A stretch of 56,041 bases of DNA from Methylobacterium sp. J-078. Its GTDB lineage: Bacteria > Pseudomonadota > Alphaproteobacteria > Rhizobiales > Beijerinckiaceae. Under the pieces are notes generated by a model. The model saw only the letters and a program-made list of their open reading frames with translations, had not been told where the DNA came from and did no database searches. Shown here one piece after another: positions 1 to 9,570 of this stretch; within the stretch, counting starts at the first letter, position 1, and each line of letters opens with the position of its first letter. Position numbers and translations under genes: made by a program. The stretch covers positions 1-56,041 of the forward strand of contig NZ_JAKSYI010000054.1 in the NCBI RefSeq assembly GCF_022829285.1. The letters are read 5' to 3'.

Positions 1-110
1 GCAAAACCCGTCACGGACTGACGGGTCGCGTCCTCACGGGGAGGCGACGTGCTTCGTGAGGGCGGACCGGAACCGACCCGCGATCCGCATCGGAGGGCGT
101 CGCTGGGCCG

Positions 111-335
111 TCACGAGCCCGTTGGCGACCCGGACGTGCGGGGATGCCGGTAGTCGTCGAGGATCTCGCTTTCGAGCGCTCGGCGCTGAAGGTCCTCAAG
201 CCCGGGGAGGATGTCGTCGTCCGAGGTGTCGTGCGCCGAGACCAGCCGGACCCCGTCGGCCATCGTCTCGAACGTGACCAGGACCTCGGCCTGGGCGTAC
301 TGGTCCTGGGGGTCGATGCAGGCGTGGCTCGGCAT
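111..335 (-). CDS. Small hypothetical protein (74 aa)
   Basis: A short soluble protein, acidic in the middle, with no signal peptide, membrane segment or motif I recognise. The start is chosen because a strong Shine-Dalgarno (GGAGGATCGACC then ATG) lies directly upstream. The protein contains a DTSDDDILPGLEDLQRRALE stretch that reads like a compact helical domain. Plus-strand ORFs over the same bases are arginine-rich and look like shadows. It is the first gene of a minus-strand run that also holds the secreted protein at 414-731 and the cytochrome c. Function unknown. Confidence 0.6.
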   Translation of the reverse strand: MPSHACIDPQDQYAQAEVLVTFETMADGVRLVSAHDTSDDDILPGLEDLQRRALESEILDDYRHPRTSGSPTGS

Positions 336-413
336 GGTCGATCCTCCGGTATCGCCAATGGGTCGAGGCGGTGATGCCTCGACCTGCTCAGGGTGAGCCG
401 AAGCCCCGTCTCG

Positions 414-731
414 TCATTTCGCGGACTTGGTGGACCCGGTGACGATGTCCTCGTCGGAGAAGCGGATCATTCCCGCGGCGATCACCAGCTTGTCGCCCTT
501 CTCCACCGAGCGGCCGTATCCGGAACCCGCGACGCGAAGCTCGCAGCCCTCCTTGCACTCGACTTCGGCCGAGGCCCCCGCCGCCAGCTTCTGGGTCGCC
601 TGGGCCTCGCCCTTGTCCACCGTGAGGGTGTGTTCGCCCTTGTCCTGGTTGGTCACCGTGATCGCGAGCGCCGGGGTCGCGACCAGGATCGTGCAGGCCA
701 GGAAAGCAGCCGTGATCGGGGTAAGTCTCAT
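414..731 (-). CDS. Secreted small protein, unknown function (105 aa)
   Basis: The N-terminus is a clear Sec signal peptide (MRLTPITAAFLACTILVATPALA), so the mature part of about 80 residues is probably periplasmic. The mature protein has two cysteines close together (ECKEGCEL), which could form a disulfide, and repeated short beta-like stretches (TVTNQDKGEHTLTVDKGE). A good ribosome site (GGAGACGAGAC) precedes the ATG. It lies just upstream of the cytochrome c gene on the same strand, but about 260 bases separate the pair from each other, so co-transcription is uncertain. No family was recognised. Confidence 0.7.
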   Translation of the reverse strand: MRLTPITAAFLACTILVATPALAITVTNQDKGEHTLTVDKGEAQATQKLAAGASAEVECKEGCELRVAGSGYGRSVEKGDKLVIAAGMIRFSDEDIVTGSTKSAK

Positions 732-995
732 GTCTCGTCTCCGTCAGTTGGCGTGATGCCGTCGTGACGGGGATGTAGGGTCCGGCTGCTGCAACCCTCC
801 CTGCAAACACCGCCATCGGCCGGAGTGATTTCGCGGAGCGGCTATCCGAATTTGAGCAGCCTCCGTGACAAGTGTCGACGACGTTCGTTCCACGGGGATT
901 GCGAGGCGGGCATGGAAGTCCCTCTCAACCTGAGCGTTCGTGACCGCCGTACCGCTTAAATGTCTCGACGGGACGGTCCAGACGCGCCGCCGCAA
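732..995. other. Intergenic, no gene seen
   Basis: No convincing coding frame on either strand between the cytochrome c stop and the start of the secreted protein. Listed ORFs here are basic, low-complexity shadows. Confidence 0.5.
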
Positions 996-1319
996 TCAGC
1001 GCTCCAAGGACTTCAGGTAGGCCACCACGTCCGTGATCTGGTCGGGTTCGAGCTGGAACTCCGGCATCGTCGGATGTCCGGTGGTGATGCCCTCCGCCAG
1101 GGCCTCGCCGAGGTCTTCGACCGGATACTTCGTATGGAGGTCCCGGAACGCGGGCGCGACGGCCAGCGGGCTGACCCCGATCCGTCCGACGGCATGGCAG
1201 CTGGCGCAGTTCGCCCCGACGAAGGTCTTCCCGCGTTGGATCTGCCCCTCGGTGGCGGCTGCCAGGTTTCCCATGAGGCCGGTGAGGAGAAGCGACGACA
1301 GGGCAAGGCGTAGGGACAC
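996..1319 (-). CDS. Class I c-type cytochrome, periplasmic (107 aa)
   Basis: A monoheme cytochrome c that would carry electrons in the periplasm. It shows a signal peptide (residues 1-21), the haem-binding motif CASCH at residues 38-42 and a likely axial methionine at residue 85 (GHPTMPEF), with a C-terminal helix ending DVVAYLKSLER. The size fits a small class I cytochrome. The start is taken as GTG at 1319 because it places the signal peptide exactly at the N-terminus; longer in-frame starts only add proline- and arginine-rich residues. It sits just downstream of the phosphoketolase on the same strand, 94 bases away, so it may be the last gene of that oxygen-regulated transcript (inference). 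Confidence 0.85.
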   Translation of the reverse strand: MSLRLALSSLLLTGLMGNLAAATEGQIQRGKTFVGANCASCHAVGRIGVSPLAVAPAFRDLHTKYPVEDLGEALAEGITTGHPTMPEFQLEPDQITDVVAYLKSLER

Positions 1320-1413
1320 GGGAAGGCTCCGGGTTCGGTGGGGCACGGGATACGGCGACGGCCATCGGCACGACGGGCCGGGGCGCATGCGCCACCGAAC
1401 CGCGTCGCGAGGC

Positions 1414-3948
1414 CTAGGACCTCTGGATCTCGGGGCCGGTCTCGTATTCCACGACATCCCTGACCATCCGCAGGTCGACCGAGGCGGTGGCCATCCTCGC
1501 CGGACCGGGCGTGAGGGGATGGTCCACCCAGGCCCAGTCGCGCACCTGCGGCAGGTCCTCCCCTGTGGCGCAGACGTGCTCGCGGTGCAGGGCCAGCAGG
1601 TCGCGCAGTTCCTCCTCGGCATGCTGCACGGCTGACCCCAATCCGGACGTCCACTTCAGGGCGGCCAGGGCAAGGTGGTAGCGGTCGAGGCCGTTCAGCA
1701 CCGCCATGTCGAAGGGGGTGGTGGTGGTCCCCTCCTCGACGAAGCCGTGGACGTGGATGTTCGTATGGTTGATGCGCCGGTAGGTCAGCCGATGGATCAG
1801 CCACGGATAGCCGTGATAGGCGAACACCACTGGCTGGTCGCGGGTGAACAGGCTGTCGAAGGTGGCGTCGTCGAGCCCGTGCGGGTGCATGTCGGGCGAC
1901 GGCAGTTTCATCAGGTCGACGACGTTGACGACCCTGATCCGGATCTCCGGAATGCGTCCGCGGAGCCAGGCGACGGCGGCCAGAGTCTCCATGGTGGGCA
2001 CGTCCCCGGCGCAGGCCATGACCACGTCGGGCTCGGTCGTGCCGTCATTCGAGGCCCATTCCCACACGCCGATGCCGGCCGTGCAATGCCGGGCCGCCTC
2101 GTCCACGCCGAGCCACTGCAGCGCGGGCTGCTTGCCGGCGACCACCACGTTGATGCGGTCGTGGGTGCGCAGGCAGTGGTCCATCACCCAGAGCAGGCAG
2201 TTGGCGTCCGGCGGCAGGTAGACCCGCGCCGTGTCGCCCTTCTTGTTGGCGACGAAGTCGATGAAGCCCGGGTCCTGGTGGCTGAAGCCGTTCTGGTCCT
2301 GGCGCCAGACATGCGAGGTCAGCAGGATGTTGAGCGAGGCCACGGGCTTGCGCCAGGCCAGGGCGCGGGACGCCTTCAGCCACTTCGCATGCTGGTTCAC
2401 CATCGAATCGACGATATGGATGAAGGCCTCGTAGCAGGCGAAGACGCCGTGGCGGCCGGTGAGAAGGTAGCCTTCGAGCCAGCCCTCGCAGAGGTGCTCG
2501 GACAGCACCTCCATCACCCGGCCCTGGCGCGCGAGATGCTCATCGGTGGGAAGGATGGCGTCGCGCCAGACGCGGTCGGTGACGTCGAACACGGCGTCGA
2601 GCCGGTTGGAAAGGGTCTCGTCCGGACCCATGACGCGGAAGTTGCGGGCGTCGGCATTGAGGGCGAGCACGTCGCGCAGGTAGCGGCCGAGCACGCGGGT
2701 ACCCTCGGCGATTGCCGTGCCGTGGGACGGCATCGCGACGGCGTGGTCGGCGAGGTCCGGCAGGCGCAGCGGCCTTGGATCGCGTCCGCCATTGGCATGC
2801 GGGTTGGCGCTCAGCCTGCGGTCGCCGCGGGGATGCAGCGCCACCAGCGCCGGCACGAGACGGCCGGCATCATCGAAAAGCTCCTCCGGGCGGTATGACC
2901 GCATCCAGCGGTCCAGGATCGCGAGGTGCTCCGGGTTCTCCCTCAGGGCGGCCACGGGCACCTGATGCGACCGCCAAGTCCCTTCGACGGGCTTGCCGTC
3001 AACCATCTTCGGCCCGGTCCATCCCTTCGGGCTGCGCAGCACGATCATCGGCCAACTCGGCCGTCCGACATCGCGGTTCGGGGCAAGCTCGCGTATCTCC
3101 GCGATGCGGTCGAGGGCGTAGTCGAGGGCGGTCGCCATGGCCTGGTGCATCGGGCCGGGCTCGTCGCCCTCGACGAACAGCGGCTCGTAGCCGTAGCCGA
3201 CGAGGAGGCTGCGCAGTTCGGCTACAGGCATCCGCGCCAGCAAGGTCGGGTTGGCGATCTTGTAGCCGTTGAGGTGGAGGATGGGCAGCACCGTGCCGTC
3301 GCCGACGGGGTCGAGGAACTTCGAGGCGTGCCAGGAGGCCGCCAACGGTCCGGTCTCGGCCTCGCCGTCCCCGATCACGCAGGCGACGATGAGGCCCGGG
3401 TTGTCGAGCGCCGCCCCGAAGGCATGGATCAGCGAGTAGCCGAGCTCGCCGCCCTCGTGGATCGACCCGGGCAGTTCCGGCGAGGCGTGGCTCGGGATGC
3501 CGCCGGGGAACGAGAACTGCCGGAACAGGCGGCGCATTCCGTCGGTGTCGGGGCCGACATCCGGGTAGACCTCGCCGTAGGTCCCTTCGAGCCAGGCGTT
3601 GGCCACGAGCCCGGGTGCGCCGTGCCCCGGTCCCCAGACGGCCATGATGTCGAGGTCGCGCAGGACGATGGTCCGGTTGAGGTGCGCGTAGATGAAGTTG
3701 AGGCCAGGCGTCGTGCCCCAGTGGCCGAGCAGGCGCGGCTTCACCTGCCCGAGGGACAGGGGCTCGCGCAGCAGCGGGTTGTCGAGCAGGTAGATCTGCC
3801 CGACCGAGAGGTAGTTCGCCGCCCGCCAGTAGGCGTCGATGGCGTCGAGGCCCGCCGGTCCCAATGGGCCGGGCACGAAGTCGAGATGGGCCGGCGTTTC
3901 GCCGAGATACCGGACGACGGCAGGCTTCGGATCGCTCGCGACAGGCAT
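1414..3948 (-). CDS. xfp: Xylulose-5-phosphate/fructose-6-phosphate phosphoketolase
   Basis: Thiamine-diphosphate enzyme that cleaves xylulose 5-phosphate (and usually fructose 6-phosphate) with inorganic phosphate to acetyl phosphate plus an aldose phosphate. The 844-residue protein has the family hallmarks: [18 protein letters not shown] near residue 90, GPGHGAP, the cofactor-binding [25 protein letters not shown] and [10 protein letters not shown]. The start at 3948 is preferred over 4005 because the FNR-type box at 4024 would put the transcription start near 3990, downstream of the longer start. It is divergent from acetate kinase, which uses its product acetyl phosphate. No phosphotransacetylase is present in the window. 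Confidence 0.95.
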   Translation of the reverse strand: MPVASDPKPAVVRYLGETPAHLDFVPGPLGPAGLDAIDAYWRAANYLSVGQIYLLDNPLLREPLSLGQVKPRLLGHWGTTPGLNFIYAHLNRTIVLRDLDIMAVWGPGHGAPGLVANAWLEGTYGEVYPDVGPDTDGMRRLFRQFSFPGGIPSHASPELPGSIHEGGELGYSLIHAFGAALDNPGLIVACVIGDGEAETGPLAASWHASKFLDPVGDGTVLPILHLNGYKIANPTLLARMPVAELRSLLVGYGYEPLFVEGDEPGPMHQAMATALDYALDRIAEIRELAPNRDVGRPSWPMIVLRSPKGWTGPKMVDGKPVEGTWRSHQVPVAALRENPEHLAILDRWMRSYRPEELFDDAGRLVPALVALHPRGDRRLSANPHANGGRDPRPLRLPDLADHAVAMPSHGTAIAEGTRVLGRYLRDVLALNADARNFRVMGPDETLSNRLDAVFDVTDRVWRDAILPTDEHLARQGRVMEVLSEHLCEGWLEGYLLTGRHGVFACYEAFIHIVDSMVNQHAKWLKASRALAWRKPVASLNILLTSHVWRQDQNGFSHQDPGFIDFVANKKGDTARVYLPPDANCLLWVMDHCLRTHDRINVVVAGKQPALQWLGVDEAARHCTAGIGVWEWASNDGTTEPDVVMACAGDVPTMETLAAVAWLRGRIPEIRIRVVNVVDLMKLPSPDMHPHGLDDATFDSLFTRDQPVVFAYHGYPWLIHRLTYRRINHTNIHVHGFVEEGTTTTPFDMAVLNGLDRYHLALAALKWTSGLGSAVQHAEEELRDLLALHREHVCATGEDLPQVRDWAWVDHPLTPGPARMATASVDLRMVRDVVEYETGPEIQRS

Positions 3949-4023
3949 TCGGGATTCCCGGGCATTGCGGGACGACCCAGCGCCCCATGGAGGCCGTCGT
4001 CGCATTCCCTGGGTGGCGGTTCT

Positions 4024-4037
4024 TTGATCTGGATCAC
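4024..4037. promoter_or_regulatory. FNR/FixK-type operator between xfp and ackA
   Basis: TTGATCTGGATCAC matches the FNR consensus TTGAT-N4-ATCAA at nine of ten fixed positions. It is centred 50 bases before the ackA start and 82 before the xfp start. A class II site at -41.5 would then give sensible transcription starts for both genes. One of five related boxes in the window. Confidence 0.75.
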
Positions 4038-4080
4038 GTCACGCCCGACTGGGCCGTGCCACTCAGGGGCCTTCCCGGAG

Positions 4081-5247
4081 ATGTGCGTGATCCTCGTTCT
4101 CAATGCTGGCTCGTCCAGCCTGCGCTGTGCCCTGTTCCAGGATGCCGAGGACACCGCCGTATGGCGCGCGCACGTCGCAGGGATCGGCGGTGTCGCCGAA
4201 GTGACGGTGAAGGGTGACCTCGACCTCGGTGGCGACGTTCCGCCGGATGGCGACTTGGGCGTCGTCGTGGACTGGCTCTTGGCGCGCCTGCGGGGCATGC
4301 CGAACCTTAACCTTCGGGCGTTCGGCCACCGTATCGTCCATGGCGGCGCCCGCCATATCGGCCCAGCCCGCATCGACGGCCCCTTGTTGGCCGAGTTGGA
4401 GACCCTGGTGCCGCTGGCACCCGGCCACCAACCGCAGGGTCTTGCCTGCATCGCGGCCGTCAACGAGGCGTGGCCCGGCCTGCCGCAGGTCGCCTGCTTC
4501 GACACCGCCTTCCACCGGACCCAGGACCGGTTGGCCCAGATCGAGGCGATCCCGCGCGCGCTGACGGAGGACGGGCTCCTACGCTTCGGCTTCCATGGCC
4601 TGTCGTACGCCCACATCGCACGCGCGCTGCCCCGGCTCATCGGCAAGACGGCGAAAGGTCGTATCGTCGTCGCCCATCTCGGCCACGGCGCCAGCCTCTG
4701 CGCCCTGGCCGGGGGACGCAGCGTGGCGACCACGATGGGGCTCACGACCCTGGGTGGCCTGATGATGGGGACCCGATCCGGCACCGTTGATCCCGGCCTC
4801 GTACTCCACTTGATCCAGTCGCGGGGCATGGCCGCATCTGCGGTAGCCGACCTGCTGGAACGGCGCTCCGGCCTTCTCGGCGTCTCCGGCATCAGCGACG
4901 ACGTCCAGGTCCTTGAGGCGAGCTTGGCGCCCGAGGCACGCGAGGCCCTCGCCCTGTTCGCCTACCGGATCGCGCGCGAGACCGGCTCCCTTGCCGTTGC
5001 CCTGGGCGGCCTCGATGCCTTCGTCTTCACCGGCGGGATCGGCGAGAACGCCGCGGCCATCCGGGCCTCCGTCTGCGCGAGGCTCGCCTTCCTCGGTATG
5101 GACCTCGACCCGGAACGCAATGCCGAAGGTCGTTCGCGCATCGACCGGTACGGCTCGACAGTCCCGCTCCTCGTAATCCCGGCCGACGAGGAGCGCGAGA
5201 TCGCCAATGAGGCGGGATGTCTCGTCGGTCCGATACCCGACGAATAG
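4081..5247 (+). CDS. ackA: Acetate kinase
   Basis: Converts acetyl phosphate and ADP to acetate and ATP. The 388-residue protein has the expected length and motifs: VLNAGSSSLRCALF at the N-terminus, FGHRIVHGG near residue 80, the FDTAFH motif, the phosphate loop HLGHGASLCAL, GLTTLGGLMMGTRSG, and FTGGIGENAAAIR near the C-terminus. The ATG at 4081 starts directly at the conserved N-terminal strand; upstream extension only runs antisense through the phosphoketolase. Paired divergently with xfp around an FNR-type box, it would complete a two-step substrate-level phosphorylation route. Confidence 0.95.
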   Translation: MCVILVLNAGSSSLRCALFQDAEDTAVWRAHVAGIGGVAEVTVKGDLDLGGDVPPDGDLGVVVDWLLARLRGMPNLNLRAFGHRIVHGGARHIGPARIDGPLLAELETLVPLAPGHQPQGLACIAAVNEAWPGLPQVACFDTAFHRTQDRLAQIEAIPRALTEDGLLRFGFHGLSYAHIARALPRLIGKTAKGRIVVAHLGHGASLCALAGGRSVATTMGLTTLGGLMMGTRSGTVDPGLVLHLIQSRGMAASAVADLLERRSGLLGVSGISDDVQVLEASLAPEAREALALFAYRIARETGSLAVALGGLDAFVFTGGIGENAAAIRASVCARLAFLGMDLDPERNAEGRSRIDRYGSTVPLLVIPADEEREIANEAGCLVGPIPDE

Positions 5248-5353
5248 CCCGTTCACGGGCGCCATCGCCGGCAGATCCATCTCGGAATAGGTTCTACCCT
5301 GGCTGATCGTTCGGCGCGCCCGCTGGTCGATGGGGGGCTATAAAGGGTCGGTC

Positions 5354-6172
5354 ATGACGTTCACGAGTGTGATGGTACCGTTGGACCTGGGGGCGTCTTC
5401 ATCCGCGCGCCTGAGGGTCGCCGGCACCTTGGCCAAGCGCTTCGGGGCCCGGCTGATCGGCGTCGCCGCCCGACAATCCCTGCCGCAGAACCTGTATGGC
5501 CGGTGCGCCTACATCAACAGCCAGTTCGTCGATCAGGCCACCGCCCGTGCGACCGACGAGCTTTCGCAGGTCGAGGCGCGGTTCCACGAGGTCACGGCCG
5601 AGGCCGGCGAGACCGAATGGCATTCGGCGAAGGCCGATCCCATGGCGTTCCTAGTCCAGCAGGCCAGGTCCGCCGACCTCGTCGTGGTCAGTCGATACCG
5701 GAGAGCAGGCGTCGAGGACTGGTGCTCGTCCATCGAGCCCGGCGAGTTGGTGCTGCGTCTTGGCCGGCCGGTACTCATCGCCCCGCCTTCCGTCGAGACG
5801 CTCACCGCGAGGCGGATCGTCGTGGCCTGGAAGGATACCCGGGAGGCGCGTCGCGCCGTCTCCGACGGCCTGCCGTTCCTGAGGATGGCTGACGAGGTGC
5901 TCATCGTCGCTCTCGGCGACGATGCCGACTGGAAGGGCGCCGGCGAGACACAGGGCTATCTGTCCCGGCATGGCGTCACCGCTACGACCATCCTGCGCTC
6001 GCCATCGAAGCTCGGCGTGGCCGCCGAGCTGCTCGTAATCGCGCAGCAGGAAGGTGCCGACCTGATCGTCGCCGGGGCCTACGGCCACGCCCGCATGCGG
6101 GAAGTGATCTTCGGGAGCGTCACCCGCAACCTGCTGGATCACGTTCCCGTCTGTTGCCTCCTGAGCCACTGA
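5354..6172 (+). CDS. Universal stress protein family (UspA-like, tandem domain)
   Basis: Cytoplasmic stress protein of 272 residues with two Usp folds. The second half carries the ATP-binding type signature, seen as GAYGHARMREVIFGSVTRNLL near the C-terminus (G-x2-G-x9-G followed by S/T). The first half is degenerate. The start at 5354 is preceded by AAAGGG. It follows ackA on the same strand after about 100 bases and is related in layout to the second Usp gene at 34684, which is directly preceded by an FNR-type box. Tandem Usp proteins are common in low-oxygen regulons of other bacteria (family knowledge); its exact role is not shown here. Confidence 0.9.
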   Translation: MTFTSVMVPLDLGASSSARLRVAGTLAKRFGARLIGVAARQSLPQNLYGRCAYINSQFVDQATARATDELSQVEARFHEVTAEAGETEWHSAKADPMAFLVQQARSADLVVVSRYRRAGVEDWCSSIEPGELVLRLGRPVLIAPPSVETLTARRIVVAWKDTREARRAVSDGLPFLRMADEVLIVALGDDADWKGAGETQGYLSRHGVTATTILRSPSKLGVAAELLVIAQQEGADLIVAGAYGHARMREVIFGSVTRNLLDHVPVCCLLSH

Positions 6173-6195
6173 CCGTCGCTTGCGAGGAGCTCAGG

Positions 6196-6333
6196 TCATG
6201 CGAGTTCGACACCGGGCTTAATCCAGGTAGCGGTGTCCGCAATCCTGCGGATCAGGCGACGAACGTCCGCCTCGGGAAGCGCAAGAATTAGGCTTTCCGG
6301 CGACTTTGCTTTGAGTGCTACTAGCTGGAGCAT
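6196..6333 (-). CDS. Very small ORF or gene remnant (45 aa)
   Basis: The frame reads MLQLVALKAKSPESLILALP followed by a basic helix (EADVRRLIRRIADT), which looks more protein-like than its surroundings. It could be the tail of a decayed gene, because the frame remains open upstream but becomes low complexity. No ribosome site is obvious. Low certainty. Confidence 0.3.
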   Translation of the reverse strand: MLQLVALKAKSPESLILALPEADVRRLIRRIADTATWIKPGVELA

Positions 6334-6594
6334 TCGGCATACGGGAACTGAATCCGGACCGCTGGCGGTGGAAATCCGAAGGCTTCGCACCCGCCCCGAG
6401 CGTCGGCTTAGGGGCGGCGCCCTTCCGTCAGTTCTGCGACCAGGGCGGGCGGTTTCAGAACGGCCCGCTACCAAGTCGCAGTGCGATTAAAGCGGATATC
6501 GCCGTCTTGTTCGCATGACGTCTGAGCCATGCCGTGCAAATTTCTGCTTGTCGGAAGCCATCTCGTGTAAGAACCGCCATAGGTCTTTCGCACG
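6334..6594. other. Intergenic, no gene seen
   Basis: About 260 bases between the small ORF and the end of the LysR gene with no credible coding frame. Composition is less GC-rich than the flanks. Confidence 0.4.
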
Positions 6595-7491
6595 TTACTC
6601 AGGCGATACAGACAGGCCCGCGAGAAGCGGGGCGTACGCGGCGAGCCTGCGGGATACGAACTCGGTGAAGATCCGCACACGCTTCGTCTTGCGTGCCTCT
6701 CCCTGGGTAAGAAGCCATAGCGTTCCTTGCATGTGCAGGTCGGAACCCGGCACTCTCGCCAGCAGGAGATAGGCATCTCCGATGAAGCACGGCAATGTCG
6801 TAATCCCCAGCCCTTCCCGTGCTGCAACGATCTGCGCCGCGCCGTCCGTGGTCCTGAACGGAACCCCCGTGGTCGGGACCTCACCCTGGCGGGCCCAGTC
6901 CGGGATGCCGTGAGTGCTTATGACGATCCACCGGATCGGATCCGGCTCACCTGCATGCCACGCGGCTAATCGATCACGGGACATGTAGACGCCGCTGAAC
7001 AAGTCCGGCCCCTTCAGGCCGTGAAGGTTGAGCGGCAAGGTCTTGCGGTCATAGACGACGCGGATTGCGACGTCGGCTTCTCGGTTGGTCAAGTTTGCCA
7101 GCTCGCCAAAGGACAGGATCTCCATCTCGATGTCCGGATGGAGCCGCGCGAACTCGGCGAGGTCCGGCATAAGAAGGTGTGTCGCGAGGGTCGGTGTCAG
7201 CGTCACCCGTAGAAGCCCGCGCACGCTCTGGTCGCGACCGAAGACGCGCGTTTCCAGCTGGTGCGATGACGCTTCCATGAGCTCAGCGGCCTCAAGCACC
7301 TCCTCGCCGGCTGCGGTGATCCGGTAGCCGGAGGGCAGCTTCTCGAACAGATGCGCCCCCAGCCGCTCCTCGAACTGCGCGATGCGTCGCAGCACGGTCG
7401 AGTGGTTCACCCCGAGGCGCTCGGCGGCAGCCCGCACCGAGCCCCCGCGCGCGACGGCCAGAAAGTAGCGAACGTTATCCCAGTCGAACAT
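6595..7491 (-). CDS. LysR-family transcriptional regulator
   Basis: A 298-residue regulator: an N-terminal winged helix-turn-helix (residues 1-60, FLAVARGGSVRAAAERLGVNHSTVLRRIAQFEERLG), a linker helix, and a C-terminal periplasmic-binding-like effector domain. The start at MFDWDNVRYF is chosen because this is the canonical LysR N-terminus; the upstream extension is not conserved-looking. It is transcribed away from the SDR gene at 7828, the usual arrangement in which a LysR protein controls its divergent neighbour. The effector is unknown. Confidence 0.92.
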   Translation of the reverse strand: MFDWDNVRYFLAVARGGSVRAAAERLGVNHSTVLRRIAQFEERLGAHLFEKLPSGYRITAAGEEVLEAAELMEASSHQLETRVFGRDQSVRGLLRVTLTPTLATHLLMPDLAEFARLHPDIEMEILSFGELANLTNREADVAIRVVYDRKTLPLNLHGLKGPDLFSGVYMSRDRLAAWHAGEPDPIRWIVISTHGIPDWARQGEVPTTGVPFRTTDGAAQIVAAREGLGITTLPCFIGDAYLLLARVPGSDLHMQGTLWLLTQGEARKTKRVRIFTEFVSRRLAAYAPLLAGLSVSPE

Positions 7492-7690
7492 GGTGCATTC
7501 CAGCACCGCGCGGTGCGCCTTCCATGGCCCCCATCGAACATATCCAACAGCGGTACGGACGGTCATCATAGTTCATGTCGACGGGCGTGGCGCAACTTCG
7601 AATGGGACACAACGACCGTCGTAGGTAGCGTCGATCAGCTGGCCGGATCGTTTTCGCACCACCGATGTGCGTGCCCTCTCACTCAACACC

Positions 7691-7718
7691 TGACCTCGGC
7701 GGACATAGCTTCAGGTCA
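7691..7718. promoter_or_regulatory. Inverted repeat in the LysR/SDR divergent region
   Basis: TGACCT at 7691-7696 is repeated inverted as AGGTCA at 7713-7718, about 110 bases before the SDR start. It could be an operator for the divergent LysR regulator; no footprint is implied. Confidence 0.35.
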
Positions 7719-7827
7719 TCGGGGCCATCCCGGACAACCCAAACGGAACCTGAATGGAGAAGGCCGGGGAAGGCTTGAGTGCAAGCATTCCTTCCGCTTC
7801 CGCCCAGTCCCACAAAGGATGCATGAC

Positions 7828-8562
7828 ATGAACAGATTGAATGGAAAGACCGCCGTTGTCACCGGCGGCGCTACCGGCATCGGCCGCGCTGCGGCAAAGC
7901 GCTTCATCGAGGAGGGTGCCTTCGTGTTCCTCTTCGGCCGCCGGCAGGAAGCGCTCGACGCCGCCGTGGCAGACCTGGGGCCCAATGCCCGCGCGGTGAA
8001 GGGCTCGGTCTCCGATCAGGCCGACCTCGACCGACTCTACGCGGCGGTTAAGACCGAGCGCGGGACCCTCGACATCGTCTTCGCCAATGCCGGGGCGGGA
8101 AGCCCGCTCAAGCTCGGCGAGATCACCGCCTCGCACATCGACGAAACCTTCGACACCAACGTGAAGGGTACGATCTTTACGGTCCAGAAGGCGCTGCCGC
8201 TGATGGCCGAGGGCGGCTCGATCATCCTGACCGGTTCGAGCGCCGGCACCACGGGCGCCCCGGCGATGAGCGCCTACAGCGCGAGCAAGGCGGCCGTGCG
8301 CAATCTCGCGCGGACCTGGGCGGAGGAACTGAAGGGCACCGGCATCCGTGTCAACGTACTGTCGCCGGGTGCGACGGCAACAGACCTTGCGAAGGAAGCG
8401 CTCGGCGAGGAGGGCCAGAAGGTCTTCGCCTCGATGACCCCGCTCCAGCGCATGGCCGATCCGTCGGAGATCGGGGCGGCGGCCGCCTTTCTCGCGTCGC
8501 CGGACGGCAGCTTCATGACAGCCAGCGAGCTCGCCGTCGACGGCGGCTTGGCGCAACTCTGA
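7828..8562 (+). CDS. Short-chain dehydrogenase/reductase (SDR)
   Basis: A classical SDR oxidoreductase of 244 residues using NAD(P)H. Visible motifs are the TGxxxGIG cofactor loop (VTGGATGIGRAAAKRF near residue 15), the NAG motif (VFANAGAG), the catalytic serine region (LTGSSAGTTG) and YxxxK (YSASKAAVRNL). The arginine in FGRR after the second strand suggests NADPH preference (inference). The start at 7828 has AAAGG about nine bases upstream. Divergent from the LysR regulator. The substrate cannot be told from sequence. Confidence 0.93.
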   Translation: MNRLNGKTAVVTGGATGIGRAAAKRFIEEGAFVFLFGRRQEALDAAVADLGPNARAVKGSVSDQADLDRLYAAVKTERGTLDIVFANAGAGSPLKLGEITASHIDETFDTNVKGTIFTVQKALPLMAEGGSIILTGSSAGTTGAPAMSAYSASKAAVRNLARTWAEELKGTGIRVNVLSPGATATDLAKEALGEEGQKVFASMTPLQRMADPSEIGAAAAFLASPDGSFMTASELAVDGGLAQL

Positions 8563-8702
8563 CGCGCCAAGCCCAGGCTTCGGGGCGAACGGTGAGAGCA
8601 ATGGCGTAGATGACGCCTAGCTCGAAGGTCGCCACGCAACAAAACAATTAACCCAGGGCCTTTGAAGGCATGGGATTCAATATCGACCTCGATTGGAGAT
8701 GT

Positions 8703-9308
8703 ATGATGACCTATGCGATTATAGGTTTCGGTAAGATAGGCGAGGCTCTCGCCCACGCCTTTGCCCGTAAGAACATCGACGTGACGGTTGCAGGCCGCCG
8801 GGCGCCCGAGGCGTTGGCGCCACAGGCTCAGGCGATTGGACCAACGGTCGTGGCCAAGTCGCTGCAGGAAGCCCTCAAGGCCGACACGATCATTCTGGCG
8901 GTCCCGTTCGGGGAGCATCGCGAGGTTGCGAGGGGCTTGCCGAGTTGGGAAGGCAAGACGGTCATCGACGCCATGAATACCTATGGGGTGTCTCCTGAGG
9001 AGCTGGACGGCCTGCCGTCATCCGCCTTCGTCGCGAAGGCGTTCCCGGGCGCCAAGTTCGTGAAGGGCTTCAACCACCTGATTGCGGCGACCCTGGCGTC
9101 CGATCCGGTCATCGAGGATGGCCACCGGGTCGTCTTTCTGTCGAGTGACGACGAGGACGCGGTCGCCCCCGTGGCAGATCTAGCCAAACGGCTCGGGTTC
9201 GCACCCGTGAAGCTGGGAAAGTTCGACGAGGGTGGCGCTCTGGTGCACGCTTGCGGTCGCACCTGGGGCCCACTGATCTTCCAGGACCTGTTCAAGAAGG
9301 TTCAGTGA
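8703..9308 (+). CDS. NADP-binding oxidoreductase, F420-dependent-reductase/ProC-like fold
   Basis: A 201-residue Rossmann protein. It starts with the dinucleotide-binding loop IIGFGKIGEALAHAFARK, followed by a GRR that would contact the NADPH phosphate, and contains DTIILAVPFGEHREV and VIDAMNTYG, typical of the NADPH-dependent F420 reductase-like (NAD-binding 2/10) group. It follows the SDR on the same strand after 140 bases and could belong to the same LysR-controlled unit. Such genes are often annotated as NADP oxidoreductases of unknown substrate. Confidence 0.85.
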   Translation: MMTYAIIGFGKIGEALAHAFARKNIDVTVAGRRAPEALAPQAQAIGPTVVAKSLQEALKADTIILAVPFGEHREVARGLPSWEGKTVIDAMNTYGVSPEELDGLPSSAFVAKAFPGAKFVKGFNHLIAATLASDPVIEDGHRVVFLSSDDEDAVAPVADLAKRLGFAPVKLGKFDEGGALVHACGRTWGPLIFQDLFKKVQ

Positions 9309-9342
9309 CGGATACAATGTACAAAATCGAATGCGCCGCTTA

Positions 9343-9368
9343 CCTGGGCCCTTCCTTGAGGGCCCAGG
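9343..9368. terminator. Hairpin after the oxidoreductase gene
   Basis: CCTGGGCCC and GGGCCCAGG form a perfect nine-base stem with an eight-base loop, 35 bases after the stop codon. There is no U tract, so it is either a weak intrinsic terminator or a transcript-stabilising hairpin. Confidence 0.5.
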
Positions 9369-9570
9369 CGTGCTGGATCGTTTTCCGAGAAACCCCTGAT
9401 CCGACACTGGACGAAGGCTAATCTACGACTGCTTATGGGAAGCGCCGACGATCCTCGTGACGCCCGGCCGGGGTCGTCGGCGGGACGACCTCTTCTAAAT
9501 GAAGGGTCAAGGTCCGTCACTCAGCCGTCACGGACGTTCGGCGTGGGCACAAAGCATCGAATTTCTTCTG

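Noticed and set aside
1675..2898. 407-codon plus-strand ORF across the phosphoketolase
   Set aside because: It is antisense to a gene with unmistakable motifs; long antisense frames are common at this GC content.
2926..4080. Long N-terminal extension of acetate kinase
   Set aside because: Runs antisense through xfp; the family N-terminus begins at 4081.
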